The notes: generated by a model not told the origin, from the sequence alone. A DNA stretch of 64,000 bases from Serinus canaria (GCF_022539315.1 NC_066313.1:68885934-68949933); one strand, 5' to 3'; counted from the first letter of the stretch, positions 38,743 through 51,725 are shown. A program made the numbers and translations.

Positions 38743-39749
38743 TATTTTCATCACGATTTTTTGGGGAAAATTTTATTTGTCATAGAGAACTACTATTCTG
38801 AAGGTATGATAGCTCTATAAAAACAAAGTTTATATTGCACTAGAAGGAGTTTTGCAGTCACAGCAATTCTGATCTGGTATGAAAAATAAGGTTTTTTTTC
38901 TCAACAGTCTATAGAAATTTCTGAGGGGTATGAAAACCTGATCACTGCAGACTATTGAATGTCTAGTACACCAAATGCTTGTGACGATAGTTTTACCCCC
39001 ATAAATATGTTTTCAAAAACTGTATGTTATCTAGCAGTGTTTTCAGAAAATACTAGCCAAGAACCTGGTAAAATTATATGAGTATCTACTGCACAAGCAT
39101 CTAGATGGTGTTTCAATTCCTTTACAATTTTGATATGTATGGTTTGATTATCTCATATATTCTCCAAATACTAGTGACAAACAATAATATTAAAGTTTGT
39201 AAATGCTACTTATGAGTTGTCTCCTCATAGAAGAACAAATTTAAATTTTTTTATTTTTATTGCTTCAATTCCATTTTTATGTTATTCTATTTTTAGAAAG
39301 TTATTTAATTCTGAAGTTGAGAGATTATTGCCAAATTCAGAATCTAAGTGAAAAATATAGTCTTAACCTAGAGCACCACAGCTTATTCTCATATTCTCGT
39401 AAATTTACTTTCTGGCTGATGCCTTCCCTTGAACATTAAATTACCTGAAGAAAAGCATAATTGTTATGGGACCTTGTAACAAAGTCAGAAATGGTCATCC
39501 TCAACATAACCTTGCAGTACTACATGTATTTCATTTAAAAGATGAGTATTTAGTATATCTCAGGAGGTAATTGTTGAAATATTGCAGCAAGCTGTAGAGG
39601 TTTCTGGTGGGGTGACAAAAAGATGCACTCTTGACTTTGCACTAATTAATTAGTATGCACAGAAGTAGTCACTGCAGATGAAGCGTTTCAGAAATGAACT
39701 TTTCTAATGGCACAGTGTCCATCACAATGGGTCACAGAAAAGAGAACAA
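38743..39749. other. No feature seen
   Basis: About 1 kb of AT-rich spacer. The only structure noticed is the 14-bp perfect palindrome ACTAATTAATTAGT at 39641-39654. Confidence 0.55.
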
Positions 39750-40240
39750 CCTTGAATCAGGTGTCCAGTTCTGAGCCCCTCAGTACTAGGAAGACACTGA
39801 GGTGCTGGTGTGTGTCCAGAGAAAGGCAAGAAAGCTGGTGAAGGTGTTGGAGCACAAATCTTATGAGGAGCAGATGAGGAAGCTGGAGGTGTTTAGCCTG
39901 GGAAAAAAGAGGGTTTAAAAAGGATCCTCTCACTCTCTACAACAACCTGAAAAGAAGCTGTAGCAAGGTGGGCGTCAGTAACATGTAACAAAATCAAGTT
40001 GAGAAGAAATGGATTCAAGTTGTGCCAGAGGAGGTTTAGATTGTATATTAGGAAAAATTTCTTTGCAGAAAGGGTTGTCAAGCATTGGCACAGGCTTTTC
40101 AGTAAGTGGTGGAGTCATCATACCTGGAAGAGCTCAAAAAATGGGTGAGTGGTGCTCAGTGGTGAATATGGTGGTGCTGGGTTAATGGTTGAAACTGATG
40201 ATCTTAGGTTGTTTTTCAACCTAAATAATTCTATGATTCC
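39750..40240 (+). mobile_element. CR1 LINE 3' end
   Basis: Plus-strand CR1 tail, well preserved at the nucleotide level. It includes GTGTCCAGTTCTGAGCCCCT, the 'KDTEVLVCVQRKARKLVKVLEHKS' segment with a frameshift, the GTTTAGCCTGGGAAAAAAGA block, GCCAGAGGAGGTTTAGATTG, GGAAAAATTTCTTTGCAGAA, and the UTR GATGATCTTAGGTTG..TTTTCAACCTAAATAATTCTATGATTC. The terminal wording differs from the copy at 22985-23400, so it is a different CR1 subfamily. A GC-rich island follows about 60 bp later. Confidence 0.92.
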
Positions 40241-40299
40241 ACAGTTACTATAACATGTTAAGCTCAAAAGAAACTATGATTTCTCTTATGTTTCCTGAA

Positions 40300-40760
40300 T
40301 AGTGTCCCAAGTACACTACCAGTGTCAAGGCACCATGAGGGCCATTGGCTCCCTGGTGCTGGACTTTCAGGGCTGTTGGGATCAACCTTATCCCTTTAAG
40401 GGCAGGACCCATCCACCAGGGTCTGTTCCAGGACCCATCAGACAGGGTCCAGCCTTACCTAGCAGCAGGACAATTGTGAGGCAGTGGGGCAGTCCCACCT
40501 TTGGGCACCTGGCACATCCCAGGGAACGAGTGAAGGTGGGGCTGGGATGTGTATCTGCAGGAGAGCCTGGCTCAACTGGGCAGGACAGGGCTGAGGGAAG
40601 CTGGAGACCAGCCCTGCTGTGGCATCAGTGGGGCAGGGGCTGATATTTTGAGGGGGTGACAGGGGATTCTGAGCTTTGGGCAGGGTAGAGGGAGATGCAG
40701 AGGATTTGGAGGGGCAGCCAGGCCTGGTGCTGCCTTGACACAGAAAACTCTGTGTAAAAC
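40300..40760. other. Unclassified GC-rich island
   Basis: About 460 bp of G/C-rich sequence in AT-rich surroundings. It includes runs such as GGGCAGGGG and AGGGGGTGACAGGGG and a 113-codon plus-strand open frame (40302-40643). That frame is proline/glycine/arginine-rich, has no recognisable domain, and is probably a composition effect. I cannot assign it to an LTR or other repeat family. It could be a degraded retroviral fragment or another repeat; nothing shows a promoter or gene. Confidence 0.5.
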
Positions 40761-42977
40761 TCTGATCGAGCTTTCATTTCCTCAAGGAAACACAAGTGAC
40801 TATTTTATTTTTTAAAAAGCCAGGGCTCTTAAAAAGTGAAGTTTAAGAATATTTTTTTTCCAAGTTACAATTTTAAAATAATCATCTATTCTAGCTTCAT
40901 ATCCTATTATTATGATCAGATTTTATGTTACATTAAGAATACCTCCAATGAAAATACTCTGATCAGTTCTTTTTAAACGGTGTTTGTGCTCCTCAATTTC
41001 AGGTTTGAGAGAGATGGTGTTGTCAGGAGACAGAGAAAATTTCCATTGTTGACAAATTTAATGCAGGCTCTGAAATATTTTGAAATACATGCAAATTATC
41101 TCACATTAAGAATGAAAAATAACATATCTTTTGTTTGCTGTGTTTTCTCATGTGTTGTACACTGTATTTTGCTGGAAGGGGCAACTCAAGCAGAGTGAGG
41201 TCATGTGCTTGCTCACTGCTGGCTGTCACATATTGTATTGGATCAATACACAGTTTTTGGGAGTGGGTGGAGCAGCAGTTGTCTCCTGAGGGAAGGAAGC
41301 AGAATGGGAGGACTCAAAAGTCTCCACACCAAGAACAGAAACAGACACACTATAAAGAGACAGAGCCAATACACAGGCAGTTTCCAGAGGTCTCCAGTGC
41401 ATTGCTTGGAATTATTCATTACACACCAAGGCACTAAACATTGCTGTACTCAGAGCAAGAGTGAGGGGAAAGGAAAGACCTACCTCTGAGATGAAACAGT
41501 GAGCAGTGAGGACTTCTAATATTGTTTTCATTTTGATTTGATCTGACCAATTTGATCTGAGCCTCTGTTCCACAAAAGTCATTGTATTGTAGTTTATCCT
41601 TCAATAAAATGTAATGTCAGCAGTCCAGAATCCTTTCAGTATCTTTAGAATCATCACTTTAAAGAAAAGGTATTGATATACACAGTTGAATTTCTCAGTC
41701 AGGAGTCCTGGATTTCATCTATGCATCCAAAAGGAATGCTGTGGAATCTCTTGAAGGTATGATTGATTCTGTTAAGTAGAAATCAATAAATAAATCTTTG
41801 GTCCCACACTCAGAAAGATGAGATTTATTAGTATCCTTTTTGGCTCAATGAATGTTTTTTATAGGTATAAATTAAATCCTGCATCAATATTTTTCAGGAC
41901 ATATTATTTAAATACAAGGTAATAGGACCTAAAGATGGATCTGCCTGAGGACATTACCAGATAAAAAATAGTTAATTTAATATTTAAACTCTAGTAAGAT
42001 TTTCTCTCTTCTAATTAATTAAAAATAAAGTACAACTGAGCAAGAGAGAGAGAAAGAAAGAGAGAGCGATTTAGCAAATGTTATTATGACATCCTATCAA
42101 AACAAAATTCTTTACAAGTTCATTTTCTTGAACATAGCCTTTTTCAAAATGTATCAGAATTGTTAGGTAATATTCCCCATTTGCTTCACTATAGTCTTGT
42201 AAAATATTTCATAACATTTAAAAGGAAATAATCAGAAGTTGTGTTACTGATTTCTTTTTAGATAATGGAATAATGAAGAGATTGCAAGTTGTATAGACCT
42301 CTCAGGAACAATGTTAATAATTGTAAAAAAGGTTAAATATCTGGCAGAACAGGGATTTGCAATTAAGTGTTACAGATTATGTTTAAAATAACATTTGTTC
42401 TACATCTAAAGTGAGCCAAGAGACTCACTAAAAATTGCTTTCTAGATTATACTCTATTCCCAGAAAATTAAAATAATAATCTTTCCATTGAGTGTTGAGA
42501 GGAACTGTATTGAAGAGAAAATTTTTAACATCTCTGTTTGATTTTTTTCTTGTAATATTATGGTTGTGATTACTAGACAGTGGCACAAATTTTCACTTTA
42601 CTGGGCAAACTCATTAATTCCAGACATATAGTATATGAAGATTTGTCTAATTATGGAAATTAATAAATACCATGGAAATTGACAGTGCTTTTTTTATCCA
42701 ACCATCAAGATAATCATAAGGGAAACCTGGACACAGAATCCTCCACCTGGAAATTCAAAGTCAATCAGTTCATGAATGGTGGATATAAACTGGTATTTGG
42801 TTACTGTTGAATTGTCTTGACTTTGTTTGATACTTCAGTTGAGTCAGAACAAATGGTAAGAAAATGATTCTATGATTACAGTATGTGCTTTCAGTAGCAT
42901 TTGTATTGCATTAAAAGTGACATTACTACCCAAGTTCCAAAACACATTTCATTTATTAAAGTGATTTTATATCCTGA
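40761..42977. other. AT-rich DNA; unclassified patch near 41.2-41.5 kb
   Basis: No gene recognised. A somewhat GC-richer patch at 41190-41480 carries overlapping open frames on both strands without a domain I know. A short purine repeat at 42042-42067 is annotated separately. Confidence 0.5.
42042..42067 (+). repeat. (GA)n/(GAAA)n microsatellite
   Basis: A run of GAGAGAGAGA, then AAGAAAGA, then GAGAGAG. Short and imperfect simple repeat. Confidence 0.9.
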
Positions 42978-43940
42978 TGTATTGGGTTTGCATGGCTTTG
43001 GCTTTTGGTAACAGGGATGGCTCCTGTGAGATGCTGCTGGAAGCTTCCTCAGTGTCCAGCAGAGCCAGTCCCTGGTGTCTCCAAAGACAGACTTGTCAAT
43101 TAGAAATGGTGGTAACACCTCTGTGACAACACATTTAAGAAGAAATCTAAACAAAAAGTGGTTGTGCAGTTGTAATTGTGACTAGAGAACAGCAGAGTGA
43201 GGACATGGGAGAAGAACAACCACGCAGGCACAAGGGTCAGTGGAAAAAGAGGGAAAGGAGGTGTCCCAGGCACTGGAGCTGAGATCCCTCCACAGCTCGT
43301 GGTGCAGACCATGGTGAAGCAGCAGTGTCCCTGCAGGCTCTGGAGGTCCATGGAGATACAGAGATCCACCCCCAGCTCATGGAGGAGGAGCCAACGATGG
43401 AAGGACTGGATGCCTGGAGGAGGTTGTGAGCCCATGGGAGAGAGGAGGCCTGCTTCCCTAATGAAGCAGCTTGTCCTTGAAATACTGCACCCTGTGGAAG
43501 AGCGAACCAGTTCATGGAGAGCTGTAGCTCTTGAGATGGATTCACTTCGGAGAAGTTAATGGAGAACTGTCTTCCATGGAAGAGAGGCAATGGCGCAGCG
43601 GGGGAATGACTTGTCTCCCTGAGCAGAAGGAGAAACCACGGGTGATGAACTGACCATAACCCCAATCCCTATCTCCCTGCACCTCTGAGGGTGGAGACAG
43701 AGCTGGGAAGGAGGGAGAGGGGGCAAAGGTGTTTTTAAAAGGCTTATATTACTTCTCATTATCCAGATCTCATTATGTTAGTGATAAATTCAGCTCATAT
43801 CTCTAAATTGAGCCTGTTTTGCCTGTGACAATATTTGATGAGTGGAGTCTCCTCCCAGTCATTATCTCAACCCTTTTTCTCCTCTATCCAGCTGCAGAGA
43901 GGAGAGAGTGAGCAGCTTTTGTGGGTGTCTGGCATGCAGC
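42978..43940 (+). mobile_element. ERVL-type solo LTR, second copy, 3'-truncated
   Basis: Plus-strand LTR of the same family as the inverted copy at 28450-29552. It starts TGTATTGGGTTTGCATGGC and passes through the shared landmarks CCATGGTGAAGCAGCAG, the GATGAACTGACCATAACCCC block, GAGCCTGTTTTGCCTGTGAC, and TCATTATCTCAACCC. It ends at GGTGTCTGGCATGCAGC, where the last ~12 bp of the LTR (AGGGTCAACCCA-like) are missing. At ~960 bp it is about 140 bp shorter than the other copy, so it carries internal deletions too. A T-rich stretch with a 22-T run follows. The 120-142-codon open frames across it are composition artefacts. No retroviral genes adjoin it. Confidence 0.85.
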
Positions 43941-43984
43941 ACATTTTCTATTTTCATATATCTTAATTTTTTCCCCTTTTTCTC

Positions 43985-44006
43985 TTTTTTTTTTTTTTTT
44001 TTTTTT
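43985..44006 (+). repeat. Poly(T) run of 22
   Basis: Uninterrupted 22-T homopolymer in a T-rich stretch about 45 bp downstream of the truncated LTR end. It could be a reversed poly(A) tail of an unrecognised retroelement, but no such element is visible on its right side. Confidence 0.9.
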
Positions 44007-47000
44007 GTAGTTGCTGATTTTATTGAAACTTATAGAGTGTTTTGGAATATTTGTTTCTAGCTGATTATAAAGTTAACATTAACATTAAATGGCCTTAATG
44101 CTCTATTCTGTGAACATTTAATGGAAGTGATTGAAGACTAGATAATTATTGATATTTAAGTCACTGTAAGACTAAGACATTCCTAAATTAAACATGCTAT
44201 TAAGTTTCTTTCAATACTTTTTTGTATTCTCAACATGCATTAACTGACCGGAATTTTTATGGAAAAAAATCATCATAACTGATGTAACTCTACAGCATGA
44301 ATTTTGCTCTCAATTCCTGTTGATTTGTCCAACACATGGTAAGAAGTATAACAGGCTTTTTTTTTTAACTCCCTATTAAAAATTTTGAGCCAAAATTCAG
44401 TAGAAGTTGGAAATTTATTTTAGTTTATTTTTTTCCTTAGAATCTGTGTTAATACTGAATTGCCTGAGAGGGGATTGAGCTTTTTTAGCCTTTAGATATT
44501 TTTATTTCAATGACATAGGACCATTCATGTAATGTCAGATAAGTAGATAGAAGAGGTGCTATGAATCCCCACTTACAGAACCTGAGAATCTTCTCAAATG
44601 ATTGCAACACAAACTTTATATTAAAGCTCCTTTCAGTCTCCTGTGAGCTGTGCATATCCTGCACACATCCTTGCAGCCAAGTGACTATCAGGTCATCTGG
44701 CCATATTCTAATAGACTATTAGTGAGGTGCTATTTTGTACTGTTTCCCTCTTTTCTCTCCTCCTCTTTAATCCTTCAGATTTAGACTGAAAAAAACCTGT
44801 TGTAAATGGAAGCAAGCATTGAGTGAAGTGACTATTATCTCAATAATTTCCTCAAACATCTGGAATTTAGCCTAGAGGTTTCACCTTGTCTTTGTTCAAA
44901 AGGTGATTTCTTTGCATGTAAAAAAGTGCGTGTTCTCTATAAAATATCCTGTGTGACTACCCATGAGATGATACAGTTCATTATGCTGCCTTTTCTTTAA
45001 TGTGTGAATATCTTCTTCTTAAACTAATACAAAACAGCTTTTGTAGAATGTCAAATTAAAATCAAAATACTGTTTCTTTTATTATAGTGCTTACTATAAT
45101 AATGATTAGAACTGCTATTACAAACACTGTTACCACAAAAGCAGGAAATTCTTTCTAACCCTTGACCTGAGCTCTTCAACGTGAGGTTTCTGAGTTAAGC
45201 ACATATGTCTTCATTCTGTAGTCTTAAACGGATTCTTCTTTCCCATGTCTCTATCCTGACATTACACTTCAAATCTCTTCCACTGAAGAAAAGCTGTGAA
45301 AATGAGAAAAAAAACTATATCACTGAGATGATGAGCACTTTAATAATTGAGTTATCACTAAATATCATGCCAACTTTATGATGTCATGCAGGTGTTCAGA
45401 GTTCCTTTGCATCTAAGGGTAAGGCTGCCAAGTTATTAACTGATGATTAATAAGAAGAAGCGCCACACAGCATCAGTAAAACAGTAAGTTTTGACTTACA
45501 TCAGAAAGTTTGAAGACATAGCCAGTGTTTCTATTAACCAGCTCTCTGCTACTTCGTGACTCATCACTTTATCACAGTTCTCTTGCACTGACATCAGATT
45601 GTATAATTGGAAAATTAACAAGAAAAGACACATAACTTCAAATTTCTTGCGGCAAATTTTTGAATGCCCATTATTGGGGGTATTTATATACATACATAGG
45701 TACACATATATATATGAGTATGTCTATATAAAAAAAATGTAATTCTCTTATTTGGAGAAATACTTTTAATAGGATATGATGGAAGCATATTTTACTATTT
45801 CCTTTTTTTCATCTTGCCTTCAATTTAAAAATGAGAATATAAATTTCACTCTGTGGATTTTGAGATTGCAGTCTGAGATCCTAATCTGTCTACCTATACA
45901 GTCTATAAAGATGTGGTCAATGTACTTACTGGAGTCAAGGGCACGATTCTTCTTATTCTAAAGTAGATATCTAAACCAAGTTAAATGAACCATAACCCAA
46001 AAGTTCTTCTTTCTTTTTTTTCTTTCCTATAAAGGAAGTCAGCTTGCTGCGGCTCTCATTTCCAGATATCTTTTTTTGTGATCATATAAAATTGGATTAC
46101 TACAATCCCACTCACAATATTTGAATAGTAAGCTTGTATGAATTTAACCATGCCTCTGATTTTTTCCATTCACTGCTCTGGAATATTCCTTTCTAATTTT
46201 TCACTTTATTAGGTAATAGCTGTGGAATGAGATAGGGAGAAGATTAATGTACCAAAAATGTGAGTAGTCAAAGCTGTAGACTATAAGGAAATATGTGTAG
46301 ATTTGTCATATGGCCTACCTAATGATAAACAAATTATTTTCAGATGGCTAAATCATAAGCCTTAAGACTGACATTCTTAGAGTTAGAAACTTGTAAAACG
46401 ACTTAATAAAAAAAATAAAAAAGGAGAAACACTCCAGACAAAACAATTTTTTAAGGCTGTCAACACAAGCCAAAAAGGGAAATCACTGCAGGTATATAAA
46501 CATGTCAGTAGAAACCATGGAGATTTTTCTCATTTGGGGTTCTGTCTTTTAAGAATCGGAGTTCCACATGGTGAACACCCACGCAGCCAATGTGATACTC
46601 CTTACTTGACTTGCATGAAAGATTCTTCTATTGAAGAAAAAGATCCAGTTAGAACTAAGCACAGAAATTTTATTACTACACATTTCTTACTATAAACTTA
46701 ATATAACTTTGCAAATCAAGCACTGCTTAATTCTCTCTTCTATCATTCTTTTCAAGATAATGGGTAAAAAGGTGTTTCAACCAAAACATAATAAACCTGA
46801 AGTAGTTCAATTAAACTATTACTTTACCTAAGTATTAAAATATGTTTATTTCGGTTGGGTTTGTTGGTTTTTTTTTCTGAAATGTGTTCTTAACAATATA
46901 GAAGAGCAATAATTTTCTGAAGGGCTTGCTATATTTATATCCAGCTATCAGATATCAGGAAATGGCTTCCTCTCATCATGTATTACATCATCATGAATTA

Positions 47001-49599
47001 TTAGTCATTGCTAATAAAATATTGATCATATGTCTATAAAGTGTGTTCTAGAGACTGGATATAGGTCATCTCAAGAAAATACTAGCACTCTGGCATTTTC
47101 AGCCACCTTCCTCTACCATATTTCAATCAATCACTCTGATTAGTTGTGCCAATTGTTCCAAAATACAAAATAAGAGCGTAGAAATAGAAATGTCCTGTCT
47201 GGTGCAATTTCACCAACCAAATGATTTAGAAATAATTATATTAGTGATGACAGCAGCCCTTGGCAAGGCAAACTGAAAATGAAAACAAAACAAAACAAAA
47301 AAAAAATAAGAAGAAGAAAAGGAAAAAGAGAAAAAAAAGTAAAAGGTGTCCTTGATGTCCGTTTCTGTTCATACTTTGAAGAAATTTCTCTGTTCATCTG
47401 GGTGAAATGCCCTTTTTCAGTAGTCCATAAAATAGCTTTTGATGAGCCACAGATCTTCCATTTTGTTATTATTTTCCATCTTATTAAATTAAGATTTTAG
47501 ATTAGAAATAATAATTTTACATAAAAATGCCTACAGCCAAGCTGCCAAAAGTTTTGCTATGGTCTTGCAATCACAGTTGCTTAGCCATAATTGACCTATT
47601 ACTTTAGCAACAAAGGAGATCACTTGCTGAATCATAGAGATACTATACAATTTGCATAAAGATGAGAAAATGTTCTTGAGTTTATGGAATATTGAATAAC
47701 TTCTCTAAAGACTGTTTAGTTTTCCCTAATATTAGAAAATTACTGTTTCCTTTCCTCTGGTTTTACTATTGAACACAATGTATTTTTTCCTAACTGAATA
47801 GTACTGTCTTAGCTATAGAGAACTAAAATAGAAAGTCAGGCTACAAAATATTCAAGCTGTGAGTTTTGTTTTTTTTTATTCAGAGTAATATATTCCATCT
47901 ATGTGCAAGATCAAATGAAAATATATATTTCTTACCCAGGCTTAACCAAACATCTCATCACAATTCTACTTTATGTCGTATAGACAAGCACAACAAATGA
48001 AAAAGAGTCTTTATTAAAAATATCAGTTACATGTTAAAAATACTTTTTGCTTGTTTTTATTTACCCTTCATAAGCGCTTGACACAGAACTGTGTTACATA
48101 ATTGTGAGTGGGCAATTGTCCTTGCCTGTTCTGTGAATTAGGTATGCATAACATTTGTAATTCTCTTTCCATAAAATGCATTCACAATCATGTCTTTTAA
48201 GTCTCTCAGCATACAGTGTAGGCTGTGCTCTGTGTCAGGGTGAGCCTTCTCTCAAGTGAAGTGGAAATTTCTAATGGGAACTTGAAATCAGCCTTAATGG
48301 TTCTCACCACTTGAGTTTGAACCCCCATTATTCTTCCAGAACAAATCACACTTTTTAACCTGTTGATCTCGTATTTCCTAATAATAAGGAAATAAATCAA
48401 ATGATAGAAACACCATACAAGTTAAAATGGTGGGTTTAATACTCTGTTAGTTTCAAGAGCTGATGTTATTTTTTAAGAGACCCTGTCAGAAGAAAAAAAA
48501 AAAAAATAAACTGCTTTGGTTAACTTCAAAGGCTTTGGGTGTCCTGTCAAAATTTTCCAGTATACAAAATTAAAAAAAAATTGTTCAGAAAAAAGGGTTT
48601 GTAATTTAATTTAATTCTGCCAGACTGTACCTGAATTACTGTCAGGATTTTTATCTCCAGAAGTTAAAATGAACTAACCTTTCAGCAGACTTACAGGGCT
48701 CTAAAAACCATATTTTACAAAATAAAATAGGAAGAAATTTTACTTCATAAGGAGATTTGCAAAAAAAAAAAAAAATTCAACAGATTTAATATGAAGAGAT
48801 CAGAAAATATTATAATAAATGTTAAAGAATGGTCAAAAAGAAGAGGTAATTTATATAATATATTTAATTGCTCAGGACCAGAGGGAACAAAACACAAAGC
48901 AGTTGAATTAGACAGCATGAATTCCAATAGTTTCTATTTAAATATGCTTAGAATAAAAAAAAAAAATCTTTCTTAAAAAACTTGCATTTGCTTTTACATG
49001 TTTAATGCAATGCAGTGTATTCTGTGACTAAGGAAAACAAACAAAATAATGTCCACATCAGCAGAATCAATGAAATAGAATTGAAAAATATAGAGCATAC
49101 TTTGGCCCACAAATCCTTCCCATCCCTTTTACCTTCCATTTCATAATATTATCAGCTGTTTTCTAGATCACAAATTTCTTTTTTGAACTGGGCCAGTAAG
49201 CCTCTCACCCAAATAGAAACTATGTATATCAGAAATGAGACACGTCAATTTCTGAGGTGTTGTTTTTCACTCTTACTAAAATAAATGAGGCTTTTAGGTT
49301 GACATGAAGTCTGTTTGAACAATGTCTTTTGTGGGTAATAACAAAGACAATTATGCTTCCAAAGTCAAAATTTCTTTGAAAATCTGAGTTCCACAACATA
49401 AAAATTATCCATAAATTCTCATAGAATCTCAATATATATACAGCAATAATTCTGAAACTAAGAAACCTAAAATATGAGAAATACGTAAGGATGTCCAAAG
49501 ATAAACACAACAGATAAATTTGAAATAGGCCAGGTTTGACCAGGAAACCAGGAATCAGGAAAAAAATGTGGGAATATTCCTTTTTATTTTTTTTTAACT
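44007..49599. other. AT-rich DNA without recognisable genes
   Basis: About 5.6 kb. Low-complexity items: an A-rich patch at 47279-47345 with (AAAAC)n and (AAG)n parts, and A-runs near 48493 and 48765. A minus-strand frame at 48206-48400 with a reasonable acceptor was considered as an exon and not kept, since nothing in it is recognisable. Confidence 0.55.
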
Positions 49600-50150
49600 A
49601 TTTTTGAGTCATTTAGCCCAACCTTTCTTCGCAGGCAGGGTCATCCTAGAGCACAAAACACAGAATTTTGTCCAGACACTTCTGGAATATCTCCAATGAG
49701 GGAGACTCCAAAGCCACTCTGGGCAATCTCTTCCAGTGCGTGGTCACTCACCCAGAACATTTCCACACATATTCAGGTGGAATTTCCTGTGCAGCAGTTT
49801 CTGCCCATTGCCACTCCTCCTATTGCTCATCACCGCTGAGAAGATCCTGGGCCCATGCTCATGGTACCCTCTCTTCAGATACTTACACACATTGATGATG
49901 TCCCTTCATAGCTGTCTCTTCTCCAGGCTGAACAGTTCCAGCTCCCTCAGTCTTTTGTTGTAAGAGGGATGCTCCAGTCCATTAATCATCTTTGTTTCCA
50001 TCTCCTATACCCATTCCAGGAGCTCCATGTCTTTCTTGAACTAAGAAGTCCAGAACTGGAAACAATATTACAGATGAGGCTTTGCCAGGGCTGAGTGGAA
50101 GCACAGGATCACCTCCCTCAATCTGCTGGCAATGCAATACCTGTTTGAAA
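49600..50150 (-). mobile_element. CR1 LINE 3' region
   Basis: Minus-strand CR1 piece covering the end of ORF2 and the start of the 3' UTR. Plus-strand landmarks are GGAATATCTCCAATGAGGGAGACTCC (49682-49707), CTCTTCTCCAGGCTGAACAG (49916-49935), GAGGGATGCTCCAGTCC (49964-49980) and CAGGATCACCTCCCTCAATCTGCTGGCAATGC. All are standard reversed CR1 phrases. The 3' terminal repeat is not clear: T-rich sequence stands at the expected position. Frameshifted and inactive. Confidence 0.92.
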
Positions 50151-51725
50151 TCTTTTTTTGAAATAGCGAATTTTTAAAACCCTTATTTTTTATTTAATAA
50201 TATTTTACATAGTCCTGAAAATGTGTTAATGAGAAGGCTTTCATATTTTCTACCAAGAGACCTTTAAAATAATAAGCATCAGTATTAGATCTGTTCATAG
50301 GAGTTGGGGCTGGCAATATTAAATTCAAATGCAAATAAGAAAAGGGGGACTGACAATATTAATTTCAAATGCAAATAAACACATTCAGGAAATACTAAGT
50401 CCTTCTACATATAGGAATAAGTCTCTTTGTGTATGAGAACTATTACTAAAATCTACCACCCGTGGCACTTAGATGTATGTCCAAAGCACTTAGTAAAATT
50501 TTTCACCCTAAAAGAGAAAAAAAATCTTTTTATATAATAAACATAAATATAAAATAAATAAAATATCAAAATATATTAAAAATTGTCTTATTGCCAAAGC
50601 TAGTGAAGTCACGTGTAATCTAAACCCAGTTTTGCTAGTTGTGGCTTTATTATATTGTTGCCATTATTTTATTTTAAGTCTTTTGTATTTATTATACTAT
50701 ACAGCAAAGGGCTACATAAAGGTGTTATCATGCTACATGGATAGCATGATACATAGATATTGAGACCTTTTTTTTATTTTAATGATCTTTGAAAATCATC
50801 TGAAGAATGTATACTGATCTTCATGGTATGTTCCAGTGTGTAGTATTGTTAACATTCATATTTCATAAGCACAGTTTTTGTGGAAATGAATGATGCCTTT
50901 ATTTACAATTCCAGTCTTCCAAAGAGAATGATTGTGCTTCTCTCAGCCTTTTATGTCAATTTTCTTCTCTGCATATTTTATGAAGGTTTTTTTTTTTCCA
51001 ATGGATTTCCTTTCTCTCTTTTGAAATTGATTTAGAAAGGTTAAATGCTCCCTGACTCATTGAAAAACAGGCTATGTTCAATGTACTCAAATAATTATAA
51101 GAATTTCAGACATGCCCAGTATCTGCCTTCAAACATGACTGAAATTCCAGCAAGAATTAGGCAGTTTAGTAAAGGTATAAAATTATTGAAATTTTCAAAT
51201 ATCCAATTTTAAGGATTTTTAATTCCTAAATGAAACCCATGAAGTCTACCTGTACAAAGTCAGTACTACACTAATGTAACTCCATCCATATGCATCTATT
51301 TCAAATAATCTCTGCTTATCCAGCACCATTGAAAACATTTCTGTTTACCCACAGATTATATAACTTCAAATAGCCATGTATGTTAGAAAAAGAGGAACGC
51401 GAAAAATAATCTATAGTTAATAACTGTGGTTGTTAGATATCCTAAATTTTCATAAAATCCAGAGAGAGAAGGAATTCATGAATGCATCAGTCAGTCTAAA
51501 TTTTCATTAATTAATTTTGTGACTCTCTAAATACCACCAAAATGGAGCTCATGACAACTTTTCTCATTTAGAATTTCTCCACAATGACAGATGTTGAATC
51601 TGTAAAAGGTGATAAACCTATAGCCTATGAGGATTCTTCCTTAGAGCCAGTGTGGGTTAAGTGGGTTAACGAGCTGGGTGCATCATGAAAATGTATTCCA
51701 TCTGCATTTGGGCATCCATTCTCCT
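50151..51725. other. AT-rich DNA with a local duplication
   Basis: No gene recognised. It holds a ~32-bp spaced duplication at 50307-50378 and a 10-bp hairpin at 50726-50751, both listed as findings, and an almost pure A/T patch at 50518-50585. Confidence 0.55.
50307..50378 (+). repeat. Spaced duplication of a ~32-bp unit
   Basis: Copies at 50307-50338 and 50346-50378 share GGCAATATTAA-TTCAAATGCAAATAA with few differences. Each includes ATGCAAAT, the octamer bound by POU-domain factors. It is probably a local duplication; regulatory use is only a possibility. Confidence 0.85.

Noticed and set aside
40302..40643. 113-codon plus-strand open frame in the GC-rich island
   Set aside because: Low-information Pro/Gly/Arg-rich translation, no domain, no splice or promoter context that supports a gene.
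43197..43665. 120- and 142-codon open frames on opposite strands
   Set aside because: Both lie inside the plus-strand ERVL-type LTR, which does not encode protein.
28450..43940. A provirus with the two ERVL-type LTRs as its ends
   Set aside because: The LTRs are in opposite orientation and no gag/pol/env sequence lies between them.
48206..48400. Minus-strand frame with acceptor TTCCTTATTATTAG at about 48378 and a GTGAGA donor at about 48302, giving a ~70-bp exon
   Set aside because: Only about 23 codons would be coding, with no recognisable family and no linked exons.
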